64,000 nt of DNA, from assembly GCA_965230755.1 (NCBI GenBank), contig CBDDLT010000005.1, positions 296,570-360,569 of the forward strand, in the 5' to 3' direction. Of this stretch, positions 1-6,617 are shown piece by piece. The notes beneath the pieces were generated by a model. The model was not told where the DNA came from. It worked only from the letters and a program-made list of their open reading frames with translations, and did no database searches. Each line of letters starts with the position of its first letter. Positions within the stretch are counted from its first letter, which is position 1. Source of the DNA: DATFJT01 sp965230755 (GTDB lineage: Bacteria; Bacteroidota; Bacteroidia; Chitinophagales; Saprospiraceae). The translations under genes and the position numbers were made by a program.

Positions 1-1
1 A

Positions 2-1438
2 GTTAACACCAAAAAATTTGACAAAAGAGTTACGAATAAATTAGCGACTATTCACCCCGAAAGCATTTTTGAATACTTTCGTCATCTTTGCATGAGATAC
101 AATTCGCTAATATTTGAAAACATAGATACTTTCAAAAAAATAGATTCCGTAAATAATCAAGAAGCTAATCATTATTTTAAGCTTAAAGAAAACATTGAGT
201 TCTTTTTAGGCAAAGAATTAGATTCAAGATTAGAAACTGCCAACAAAGATAATCCAGAAGCATTTATTGGTTTTAATGAAAGACTGCTCACGTATGAAAT
301 GCTTTCACCAGGAGAACGGATTTTAATATACTATGCCTTTATTCTATTTTCATACGAAATCAATAATGAAATATTAATCAATGAAGCTATCATAATCATT
401 GATGAACCAGAACTTCATTTACATTCTTCTTTGCAACAAGAAATAATTGATAAGTTATACAATTTAATTAAGGACAAAGGGCAATTGTGGATTGCAACAC
501 ATTCAATTAGTCTGCTTTCTAAATTGAGGTATGATGAAATTTTATTAATGAAGAATGGAGCAATAACACCACCAAGTAGTAGAACTCCATTTAAAGGTTT
601 GGAGGAGTTAATTGGTTTAGATGAATCTTTTCTCTCTCTTAAAGATTTTATCTCATCAAAGTTTAATTGGATTTATTCCCAATTTGTTTATCAATGTTTT
701 CTAAATCCAGAAATTGTAGCAAATGCCAATGAATCAGACCCTCAAGCATTAGCCTTCTTAAAAGCTATTTCATCTGGCAGCAATATTAAAATGCTTGATT
801 TTGGAGCAGGAAAAGGAAGAATTGGAAAGTTTATAAATGATTCAGATAAACTGTCTTTAAAGATTGAAGAGTATTCAGTTCTTGAAATTGAAAGGGATGC
901 AATCGAAGCACTTGAAGGCTTAAATTTTGTGAATGAAATTTATACTGATTATGCAGATATTCCAAGTAACAATTTTGATGTTATTTTAATGTGCAATGTG
1001 CTTCATGAAATACATCCAAAATATTGGGAAGAGGCATTTAGTACTATAAATAAAGCATTGAAAGAAAACGGGAAATTAATAATCTTGGAGGATAAATTTT
1101 TACCAAAGGGTGAGAACGCTCATGAATTCGGTTTTTTAATACTTGCTGAAAAGGAATTAGAAGCTCTACTTCAAACGAATAAATTAGAATTTATTATCCC
1201 TAAGGAAGAAAGATATAAAGATAGAATACTTTGTTGTTGTATTCCAAAGAATGAAATTAAAGCATCACAATCAACGATAATAAAAGCTTTAGAAATCCTT
1301 CAACAGAATTCTTTAAATAATTTACAATTGGCGAAGAAAGAAGAAAACGGAAGAAAATATGGTTTATTTTCTCAGTTATTTGTCAATAGTATGTTGGCTA
1401 AAGAATTTTTTGAAAAAAGAAAACTGGGCACAACATAG
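2..1438 (+). CDS. AAA/ABC-type ATPase fused to a SAM methyltransferase (5' partial)
   Basis: The reading frame is open to the window edge, so the gene probably begins upstream. The first ATG inside is at 92, and residue numbers here count from it. The N-terminal half is the distal part of an ABC-type/AAA_21 ATPase: signature-like LSPGE (71-75), Walker B with IIIIDEPELHLH (100-111) and an H-loop THS (136-138). No P-loop is seen; it would lie upstream. The C-terminal half is a class I methyltransferase: LDFGAGKGRIG (235-245) binds SAM, an acidic strand follows near 264-268, and CNVLHEIHP (301-309) is the motif IV region. ATPases of this kind are common in phage-defence proteins, but this pairing is not one I recognise. 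The stop codon lies inside attC1, so it is cassette cargo. The start at 92 cannot be excluded, but that form would lack the P-loop. Confidence 0.72.
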   Translation, partial: VNTKKFDKRVTNKLATIHPESIFEYFRHLCMRYNSLIFENIDTFKKIDSVNNQEANHYFKLKENIEFFLGKELDSRLETANKDNPEAFIGFNERLLTYEMLSPGERILIYYAFILFSYEINNEILINEAIIIIDEPELHLHSSLQQEIIDKLYNLIKDKGQLWIATHSISLLSKLRYDEILLMKNGAITPPSSRTPFKGLEELIGLDESFLSLKDFISSKFNWIYSQFVYQCFLNPEIVANANESDPQALAFLKAISSGSNIKMLDFGAGKGRIGKFINDSDKLSLKIEEYSVLEIERDAIEALEGLNFVNEIYTDYADIPSNNFDVILMCNVLHEIHPKYWEEAFSTINKALKENGKLIILEDKFLPKGENAHEFGFLILAEKELEALLQTNKLEFIIPKEERYKDRILCCCIPKNEIKASQSTIIKALEILQQNSLNNLQLAKKEENGRKYGLFSQLFVNSMLAKEFFEKRKLGTT

Positions 1439-1495
1439 CATACCCGTCAATCACCAGCAAAAGCTGGTGACTGCGGGTATGCAGGGACGTTATGG
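1428..1495 (+). repeat. attC site 1
   Basis: R'' GCACAAC at 1428-1434 overlaps the stop codon of the preceding gene. The outer stem pairs 1438-1446 with 1474-1482 (9 of 9) and the inner stem pairs TCACCAGC with GCTGGTGA around an AAAA loop. R' GTTATGG is at 1489-1495. The first ten bases of the next cassette from 1489 are the exact complement of the R'' side at 2480-2489. Confidence 0.9.
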
Positions 1496-1514
1496 CTAAG
1501 CAAAAAAATTAGAA

Positions 1515-2474
1515 TTGGAAATCGAAAAATCATATGCCTTATTAGTTAATGTCGATGAGACTATCTTACTATTAAATCCATATTGCGAGAAATACGGATT
1601 CGAAATCAAATTCATAGACCTCCAAGAACTGGAAAAAATCTATGGTTCATTGTTTGGACTAAAGAATACAGAAAGGCCGCTGTTGATGGGAGTTAATACA
1701 AAATCTAAGAAATTGGTATCTGTTTCTCATGAATTCTGGAATAGATTTAGAAAACATCACGTTTTCAGCAATTACGAATACCATGAAGAAGGAGGCTTTT
1801 ACTTTTTGATAAAAAACAAAAGTAGTAAAGGAGTTAAGTTAGATGATTTTGAGCATTTCCAATATTTCAATCGGCATTTAATTAATACTCTAAGGTTATT
1901 CAAAACAGGAGATGTAGGATCACCTTTTGACTTTTTCAAATCAGATAATTCATATCATATTGGGCAATCTGGTCACAAAGTAATTGGACTATTTAAATGG
2001 GGAATTAAATACAAAATTGATGCGACGGAAATTAATGATATAATGACTATGTTGAATTTAAGATTAACAAGTAATGAAATCTCAAACATAGCTACTAAAT
2101 ATTTTATGAATTGCTTTGAGACGCATGACTATGAAATTAAACTAATAAACAGTATGATTGCTTTTGAATCTCTTTTTAATAGGGGAAAAGATCAATTACG
2201 TCATATTATTGCTCGACATACTGCAGTTTTAATTTCTGAAACTCAGAAAGAATTCGAAACTATCTATATCGAAATGAAGAAACTCTACGATCTAAGAAGT
2301 TCATTAGTACATAACGGTCAAGTATCTCCAAAAAGTTTAAAGCCATTTGGAACTTTAAGAGAGGCGGTAATTATATTAATGAACTACCTTAGAAAAGTGT
2401 TGGTGAAATGCTATCAGTTTCAAGGTAATAAAGATGACTTGTTCAGTAAATTAAACATAGTTGGTGTTAAATGA
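1515..2474 (+). CDS. HEPN-like cassette protein
   Basis: This 319-residue protein is encoded alone in cassette 2. The first start codon after the recombination point is TTG at 1515, because a TAA at 1497 closes the frame upstream and the next ATG is 57 codons in. The N-terminal 130 residues resemble nothing I can name. The C-terminal part is mostly helical and carries LRSSLVHNG, an R-x4-H motif at R261/H266 typical of HEPN domains (ApeA-like or RNase-type). Many HEPN proteins are ribonucleases in toxin-antitoxin or defence systems; RNase activity here is inference from the motif alone. No antitoxin-like partner is in the cassette. Confidence 0.6.
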   Translation: MEIEKSYALLVNVDETILLLNPYCEKYGFEIKFIDLQELEKIYGSLFGLKNTERPLLMGVNTKSKKLVSVSHEFWNRFRKHHVFSNYEYHEEGGFYFLIKNKSSKGVKLDDFEHFQYFNRHLINTLRLFKTGDVGSPFDFFKSDNSYHIGQSGHKVIGLFKWGIKYKIDATEINDIMTMLNLRLTSNEISNIATKYFMNCFETHDYEIKLINSMIAFESLFNRGKDQLRHIIARHTAVLISETQKEFETIYIEMKKLYDLRSSLVHNGQVSPKSLKPFGTLREAVIILMNYLRKVLVKCYQFQGNKDDLFSKLNIVGVK

Positions 2475-2481
2475 ATGCCTA

Positions 2482-2549
2482 GCCATAACAATAGATACCA
2501 CAGCATATCCTCCTTCGTCGGAGACGCAGGGTATCATCATCCGTTATCC
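2482..2549 (+). repeat. attC site 2
   Basis: R'' GCCATAAC is at 2482-2489 and R' GTTATCC at 2543-2549. GATACC (2494-2499) pairs with GGTATC (2530-2535), and CTCC/GGAG form the tip. The R'' side is a 10/10 complement to the cassette's upstream junction at 1489-1498. It belongs to the same sequence family as attC3, 6, 8 and 9, which share an AACAATAGATA-like or ACTAGATA-like left arm and a TATCATnATCCGTT-like right arm. Confidence 0.92.
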
Positions 2550-2565
2550 TACATAAAATTTCAAA

Positions 2566-2970
2566 ATGAAAGAAACTACTCTGAAAGAATATTTTGAGAA
2601 CACTGCAAGTGCAGAAACACTAAATCAAAATGTTACTGGTAGTCAATTAAAAACAGGTTTTGATACATCAAGATTGGATGTCGAGATAATTAAATCCGAA
2701 GAAGAATTCGAAATAACCACTAAACACTTGTGTCAATTATTAGAAGATACCATATCAAACAAAATTTCAACAAATAATTTAGCAACAATAGCATTTGCAT
2801 TAGAAGGATCAGATTATTTCAACTGGGACAACAAAACAATTGACGGTGAAAAAGTTGCAAGAGTATTGTTTGAATTGGATAATGAAGAAATAAACTATCC
2901 AATTAATACAGAGAATCTAAATCTTTGGAGAACTTATTTGCAAACAGGCGAACACAATTTAAAAAGATGA
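2566..2970 (+). CDS. Conserved hypothetical cassette protein (first of two)
   Basis: This 134-residue soluble protein starts 23 bp after the recombination point of cassette 3. It has no signal peptide or membrane segment. It looks like a compact acidic protein: a helix-rich N-terminus, then LCQLLEDTISNKISTNNLATIAFALEGSDYF-like text in its middle (shown here only in part by its key words FALEGSDYF) and an INYPINTENLNLW stretch near the end. I recognise this pattern only as a hypothetical family of small bacterial proteins and give no function. Its stop codon overlaps the next start as ATGA, so the two genes are translationally coupled. An immunity or antitoxin role would fit a small acidic partner but is speculation. 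Confidence 0.6.
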   Translation: MKETTLKEYFENTASAETLNQNVTGSQLKTGFDTSRLDVEIIKSEEEFEITTKHLCQLLEDTISNKISTNNLATIAFALEGSDYFNWDNKTIDGEKVARVLFELDNEEINYPINTENLNLWRTYLQTGEHNLKR

Positions 2971-3599
2971 AATTGTTTATGATTGGTGGTTTAGGAGGAG
3001 ATGAAAGAGTATTCAAATATTTGAAATTAGATACTGAAACTCAAATAATAAAATGGATAAATCCCAAACCAAAAGAAGAATTTAGATCATATGCGAAAAG
3101 ATTAGTTGAACAAATTAATCAAGAGCAAGAATTTGGGTTATTGGGAGTAAGCTTTGGAGGAATTATAACAATAGAAATTTCCAAATTGGTAAAACCCGCT
3201 AAACTGATCCTTATTTCAAGTGTAGAAGAAAGTAAACAACTACCGAGTAAATATATGACACTTGGTAAAACGCAGATATTGAACTTGATCCCAAATAAGA
3301 TAATTAAACCACCACAAGCAATAATGAATTATCTGTTTGGAGCTAAAAATAAGCAACTATTAAAAGAAATAATTAGAGACACAAATCCGCAATTCATTAG
3401 ATGGGCTTTGAATACAATAATCAACTGGTCATATGAACATAAGGCCAATAACGTGATAAGAATTCACGGAACAAAAGATAAATTAATACCACTTAAAGGA
3501 CGAGCAATTGAGGTAAAAGACGGAGGCCATTTTATGATAGTGGATAAAGCTGAAGAAATTAGTAACTTGATAAACGAACAAATGAAATACGCAGGATAA
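2967..3599 (+). CDS. Alpha/beta hydrolase family protein
   Basis: This small alpha/beta-fold hydrolase of 210 residues is the second gene of cassette 3. The chosen start is the ATG at 2967 that overlaps the upstream stop as ATGA. An earlier in-frame ATG at 2925 would add 14 residues inside the upstream gene. Visible features are an oxyanion-type loop (MIGGLGGDERVF, residues 4-15), the nucleophile elbow GVSFGG around residue 60 with its serine, a late acidic strand (HGTKDKLIP) and a C-terminal catalytic-type histidine (DGGHFMIV). The triad looks complete, so it is probably an active esterase or related hydrolase; the substrate is unknown. Its stop codon lies in attC3. Confidence 0.75.
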   Translation: MKLFMIGGLGGDERVFKYLKLDTETQIIKWINPKPKEEFRSYAKRLVEQINQEQEFGLLGVSFGGIITIEISKLVKPAKLILISSVEESKQLPSKYMTLGKTQILNLIPNKIIKPPQAIMNYLFGAKNKQLLKEIIRDTNPQFIRWALNTIINWSYEHKANNVIRIHGTKDKLIPLKGRAIEVKDGGHFMIVDKAEEISNLINEQMKYAG

Positions 3600-3658
3600 C
3601 ACTAGATATGACGTAAGACTTCCTCCGGTCGTCCTCCGCATATCATTATCCGTTACCA
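3594..3658 (+). repeat. attC site 3
   Basis: R'' GGATAAC (3594-3600) overlaps the stop of the hydrolase gene. GATATG (3605-3610) pairs with CATATC (3639-3644), and R' GTTACCA is at 3652-3658. The R'' side matches the complement of the cassette's upstream junction (2543-2552) at 9/10 bases. Confidence 0.9.
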
Positions 3659-3672
3659 TACATAGTGCAACC

Positions 3673-4146
3673 ATGCCGAGGATTGAACTTAAAACTGAAA
3701 TAAAAGCCGCTATAGAAATTGTTTTTGATTTATCGAGAAGTATCGATTTGCATAAAATATCGACTGCGCAGACAAATGAAAAAGCAATCGCAGGAAAAAC
3801 AAGTGGACTAATTGGGATGAATGAGAGTGTAACTTGGAGAGCAAAACACTTTGGAATTTACCAAAACTTGACTTCAAAAATCACTAAATATGATCGTCCG
3901 AAATTCTTTACAGACGAGATGGTAAAAGGTGCTTTTCGGGAGTTTAAACATGAGCATCACTTTGCGGAAGACAACGGTTTTACCATAATGAGTGATATTT
4001 TTGACTATAAATCACCTTTAGGAATATTAGGTAAAATAGCGGATAAAATCTTCCTAAAAAAATATATGACCGACTTACTAACTGAAAGAAATAGAATTGT
4101 AAAAGAGTTTGCAGAATCTGACAAATGGAAGGAAGTATTGAGATAA
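3673..4146 (+). CDS. SRPBCC (START-like) family protein
   Basis: This 157-residue single-gene cassette product starts 14 bp after the R' box. The sequence fits the SRPBCC/polyketide-cyclase-like fold: an N-terminal strand (MPRIELKTEI) followed by a short AAIEIVFDLSRSIDLH helix, a central antiparallel sheet (WRAKHFGIYQNLTSKI, FREFKHEHHF, GFTIMSDIFDYKSPLG) and a long C-terminal helix. The SPLGILGKIAD and LTERNRIVKEFAE text near the end is typical of the cell-division-inhibitor/YndB-like branch often annotated as SRPBCC. Such proteins bind hydrophobic ligands. No catalytic residues can be assigned and the ligand is unknown. Confidence 0.72.
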   Translation: MPRIELKTEIKAAIEIVFDLSRSIDLHKISTAQTNEKAIAGKTSGLIGMNESVTWRAKHFGIYQNLTSKITKYDRPKFFTDEMVKGAFREFKHEHHFAEDNGFTIMSDIFDYKSPLGILGKIADKIFLKKYMTDLLTERNRIVKEFAESDKWKEVLR

Positions 4147-4157
4147 AAAAGTACGTA

Positions 4158-4351
4158 TGGTAACAATGTATATGGTAAATAGGGCCTTCGGTGGTTAAGG
4201 AAAGTGGTTGATATTATCCAACACCGCCAAATCGTTGATTTGGCTATTAAGCATGAATAAATTAAAAACAAAATACAACGCTTTGGCTCAGTACAAAATT
4301 GAAAGTTTATTGCTTTCTACTGCCCTACTTGCCATATACTAAACGTTATGC
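4158..4351 (+). repeat. attC site 4, unusually long (194 bp)
   Basis: R'' TGGTAAC is at 4158-4164 and R' GTTATGC at 4345-4351. The outer stem pairs GTATATGG (4168-4175) with CCATATAC (4332-4339), extended by TAGGGC near 4180 and GCCCTA near 4322. The variable part contains a perfect hairpin, GCCAAATC (4226-4233) with GATTTGGC (4237-4244). The R'' side is a 10/10 complement to the upstream junction at 3652-3661. It is much longer than its neighbours and longer than most described attC sites. Confidence 0.85.
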
Positions 4352-4370
4352 ATCATAAACAAATTAAAAA

Positions 4371-5147
4371 ATGCTTAAAGAACTAATTGAGAAATATGGA
4401 AAGGAGAAGATAAATACTCTAACAAAGTATCCATCAATTCTGACACTACACAAATTTGGTGAAAGAGGGAGATTCACAGATGAAATAACAACCAATATTG
4501 AAGGAGAGACAATGTTTGCTTCTGAGAAAATTGATGGCACAAATGTGAGAATTATCTGTTATGGAAATGAATTCTTGGTTGGCTCCAGAAACAATATACT
4601 CCATTATTCAAAAGATTTCTATTGGGACGAAACTATGGGTATTGTCAATCAATTCTATGAGAAGAAATTGCCTACACTTCAAACTGATAAATTGACAATC
4701 ATATTTGGTGAATTATTTGGAGGCAAAGTAACCGCCAATTCGAAGGACTATGGTAAAGAAGAACATGGCTTTAGGGTATTTGATTTAGCAATAATAGAAG
4801 ACTTAAATATCCTTGAAGAGCCAAATACAGCTATTTCAAATTGGAGAGAAAGCTCTTTAAATTCTTCCATCGATGAAACATTAAAATATGGACAAGGATT
4901 CGTGGATCTTGACAAATTAAAATCTTACAATTTTGACTTGGTTCCTCAAATTGAATTTAAAATTGAGAACTTCGAACATCAAACGGTTCTCGATTCACTT
5001 GAAACATATATCTCAAAGACAAATGTTGCTTTAACCGAAACTGCAAGAGGAGGCGCAGAAGGAGTGATATTAAGAAATCATAATAGAACTAAAATTGTCA
5101 AATTAAGATTTGATGATTACAGACGAACATTGAAACCACGAAAATGA
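4371..5147 (+). CDS. RNA ligase, T4 Rnl2-like family
   Basis: This 258-residue nucleotidyltransferase-fold protein joins nucleic acid ends through an enzyme-AMP intermediate in characterised relatives. The motifs are in order: motif I KIDG with the adenylated lysine K53, motif III FGELFGG around E114, motif IV EGVIL at 230-234 and motif V KLR at 244-246. The length fits a catalytic core with little C-terminal extension. It sits alone in cassette 5, 20 bp after the recombination point. RNA ligases of this type occur in phages and in tRNA or RNA repair systems. Here it might repair RNA cut by nucleases such as the HEPN or HigB proteins of nearby cassettes; that link is conjecture. Confidence 0.85.
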   Translation: MLKELIEKYGKEKINTLTKYPSILTLHKFGERGRFTDEITTNIEGETMFASEKIDGTNVRIICYGNEFLVGSRNNILHYSKDFYWDETMGIVNQFYEKKLPTLQTDKLTIIFGELFGGKVTANSKDYGKEEHGFRVFDLAIIEDLNILEEPNTAISNWRESSLNSSIDETLKYGQGFVDLDKLKSYNFDLVPQIEFKIENFEHQTVLDSLETYISKTNVALTETARGGAEGVILRNHNRTKIVKLRFDDYRRTLKPRK

Positions 5148-5155
5148 AATACGAT

Positions 5156-5173
5156 GCATAACAAGTGTTAGGC
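5156..5173 (+). repeat. attC site 5, stem lost
   Basis: The R'' box GCATAAC (5156-5162) and R' box GTTAGGC (5167-5173) are separated by only AAGT. The wider left side GATGCATAAC is a perfect complement to the cassette's start at 4345-4354, and the GTTAGGCTTA to the right is a perfect complement to the end of the next cassette. Both cassette edges are intact but the L boxes and loop are gone. Confidence 0.75.
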
Positions 5174-5187
5174 TTAATTAGAAAAAA

Positions 5188-5910
5188 ATGAAAATCCCTC
5201 TAATTGTAATTTCAACAATAATAATAGTCCAAATGAGTTTCGCTCAATCTGAAAATCAAGATGACCCAGGAATAATAAAGTGGAATGAAATCCTTCCTGA
5301 ATTATATGAAAAGATTCGTCCAAATGGTGGGAAATTGAAACACAGCATAGATAAGGACTACATATCAGATGGCTTAATTCAGAGAATTATCGTTGAATTT
5401 AACGAAATGAATTTTGAATATAATGACCCTTTATATGGAGAAACAAGCGCCAAAAATCATTTACAAATGTATTTCACTTTTAGTAGCTACGAAGCTAAAA
5501 TGAAATTTAAAACGATTTATGACTTAGAAGAAAAAGAAATTTTTCTCGACCAATCCGAATCCCAAGGAGCGTTTTCAAATTCATTTATTATAGTAGTTCC
5601 AAAAGTTAAATTTGGAAGAATAATCGACGGGAAGATTGATATTGAAGTAGAATACATTCTAACTAATGACACAGGTCTAATTTCAGGTACTTTCGAAGAA
5701 CATTCTACACTTAAAGGAATAATAAAAACAGAGTTGGATATTGCAGATTTGATAATTTCAATTCACAAAAAATATGGTAACCTCGAAGAGTTACTCAAAC
5801 ATATTCCTGAAAACGAATATCGGAAAAGTGAAGCTAAACCAGCAACTGACGCAAATATAAAACCTCGTGATTACGATTTATATCAAATACCTGTAAGAAA
5901 AGAAAACTAA
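5188..5910 (+). CDS. Secreted hypothetical protein (cassette 6)
   Basis: This 240-residue protein begins with a short lysine and hydrophobic stretch ending in SFAQ (about residue 20), a typical Bacteroidota signal peptide, so it is probably periplasmic. The rest is charged and soluble, with a central region of alternating strands (residues 60-165) and no cysteine pattern, lipobox or T9SS sorting domain. I do not recognise the family. It follows the stem-less attC5 by 15 bp and ends at the R'' box of attC6. Because attC5 may no longer recombine, this gene and the RNA ligase may now move together as one double cassette. Confidence 0.6.
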   Translation: MKIPLIVISTIIIVQMSFAQSENQDDPGIIKWNEILPELYEKIRPNGGKLKHSIDKDYISDGLIQRIIVEFNEMNFEYNDPLYGETSAKNHLQMYFTFSSYEAKMKFKTIYDLEEKEIFLDQSESQGAFSNSFIIVVPKVKFGRIIDGKIDIEVEYILTNDTGLISGTFEEHSTLKGIIKTELDIADLIISIHKKYGNLEELLKHIPENEYRKSEAKPATDANIKPRDYDLYQIPVRKEN

Positions 5911-5981
5911 GCCTAACAATATATATCAGATCATATCTGTTCGTACCTCACAGAGACGATCGATATAATTATCCGTTGTGG
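5911..5981 (+). repeat. attC site 6
   Basis: R'' GCCTAAC is at 5911-5917 and R' GTTGTGG at 5975-5981. TATATC pairs with GATATA, and the middle contains CTGTTCG...CACAG-like arms. The R'' side is a 10/10 complement to the cassette start at 5167-5176. Confidence 0.9.
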
Positions 5982-5994
5982 TTAATTAAGAAAG

Positions 5995-6456
5995 ATGAAA
6001 GAACTCAATTCATACATATTCGAATCAGACTTGACAAATGCATTAAGATTGATTCAAAATGGAATGGATATTAACAGAAAATATGGAGTTGGAATTAGAC
6101 CAATAAGTTCAGCAATTAATTCGGACGACCCGAAAACATTAGAATTCGTAATTCAACATGGTGCAGATGTTAATATAGACTTTGGAGATCCCTTGCACGA
6201 AACGATCGACTATTGTATAGATGGTATGATTCAGAACAATAGAAAAGAACCATATCCTGAATCATTAGAAATGTTGAAAATTTTATTGGATAATGGGGCT
6301 GATATTGAATTGATAAATGAAAAAGGAGAAAGACCAATTGACGTTATTAGTGCATACGCACATGACAAGGAAAGTCTTAATCGGCTCAAATCATTTTTTA
6401 GACCCCTGATTCCAAATATTGATGAATTAATAAAAACTAACCACAACAACACCTAA
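5995..6456 (+). CDS. Ankyrin-repeat protein
   Basis: This 153-residue protein is built from about three to four ankyrin repeats. The helix-turn text is visible as DLTNALRLIQNGMDIN (residues 14-29), DPKTLEFVIQHGADVN (45-60) and LEMLKILLDNGADIELINEKGERPIDV (about 90-117). Ankyrin repeats bind other proteins; there is no enzymatic domain and no signal peptide, so it is a cytoplasmic binding module with unknown partner. It starts 14 bp after the attC6 R' box, and its last codons and stop are inside attC7. Some immunity proteins have this architecture, but no toxin partner is present. Confidence 0.8.
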   Translation: MKELNSYIFESDLTNALRLIQNGMDINRKYGVGIRPISSAINSDDPKTLEFVIQHGADVNIDFGDPLHETIDYCIDGMIQNNRKEPYPESLEMLKILLDNGADIELINEKGERPIDVISAYAHDKESLNRLKSFFRPLIPNIDELIKTNHNNT

Positions 6457-6492
6457 ACTGTATTAAAATGCAGTTTAGCCAAAACGTTAGGC
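6441..6492 (+). repeat. attC site 7, short
   Basis: R'' CCACAAC (6441-6447) lies in the 3' end of the ankyrin gene. A hairpin CTAAACTG/CAGTTTAG (8 of 8) forms the stem, and R' GTTAGGC is at 6486-6492. The R'' side is a 10/10 complement to the cassette start at 5975-5984. At 52 bp it is among the shortest full sites here. Confidence 0.85.
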
Positions 6493-6559
6493 ACAAGGAA
6501 GAAAAAGAAAAAACAACCTAATCAGTAAAATTGATAACCAATTCAGTAATTTGAATAAG

Positions 6560-6587
6560 TTTGGAAATTGCAATACGAATAAATTTG
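6560..6587 (+). promoter_or_regulatory. Candidate promoter of the three-gene cassette
   Basis: TTTG at 6560-6563 and TAAATTTG at 6580-6587, 16 bp apart, match the Bacteroidota -33 and -7 (TAnnTTTG) elements, although the spacing is short. They lie 30 bp upstream of the hydrolase ATG. The same TTTG-N10-TACGAATAAATTnGCGAC string recurs at 17-48. Confidence 0.5.
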
Positions 6588-6617
6588 CGACATAATTTTT
6601 AATTAAAAGCAAAAATC

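Noticed and set aside
1428..1495. Hairpins between cassette genes as transcription terminators
   Set aside because: They lack T-runs, and the box complementarity with cassette starts fits attC sites instead.
3483..3674. - strand frame over the end of the cassette hydrolase and attC3
   Set aside because: It lies antisense to a real gene and an attC stem, with no recognisable protein.
4005..4271. - strand frame of 88 codons over the SRPBCC gene end and attC4
   Set aside because: It is open mainly because of the complementary gene and AT-rich attC; no family features.
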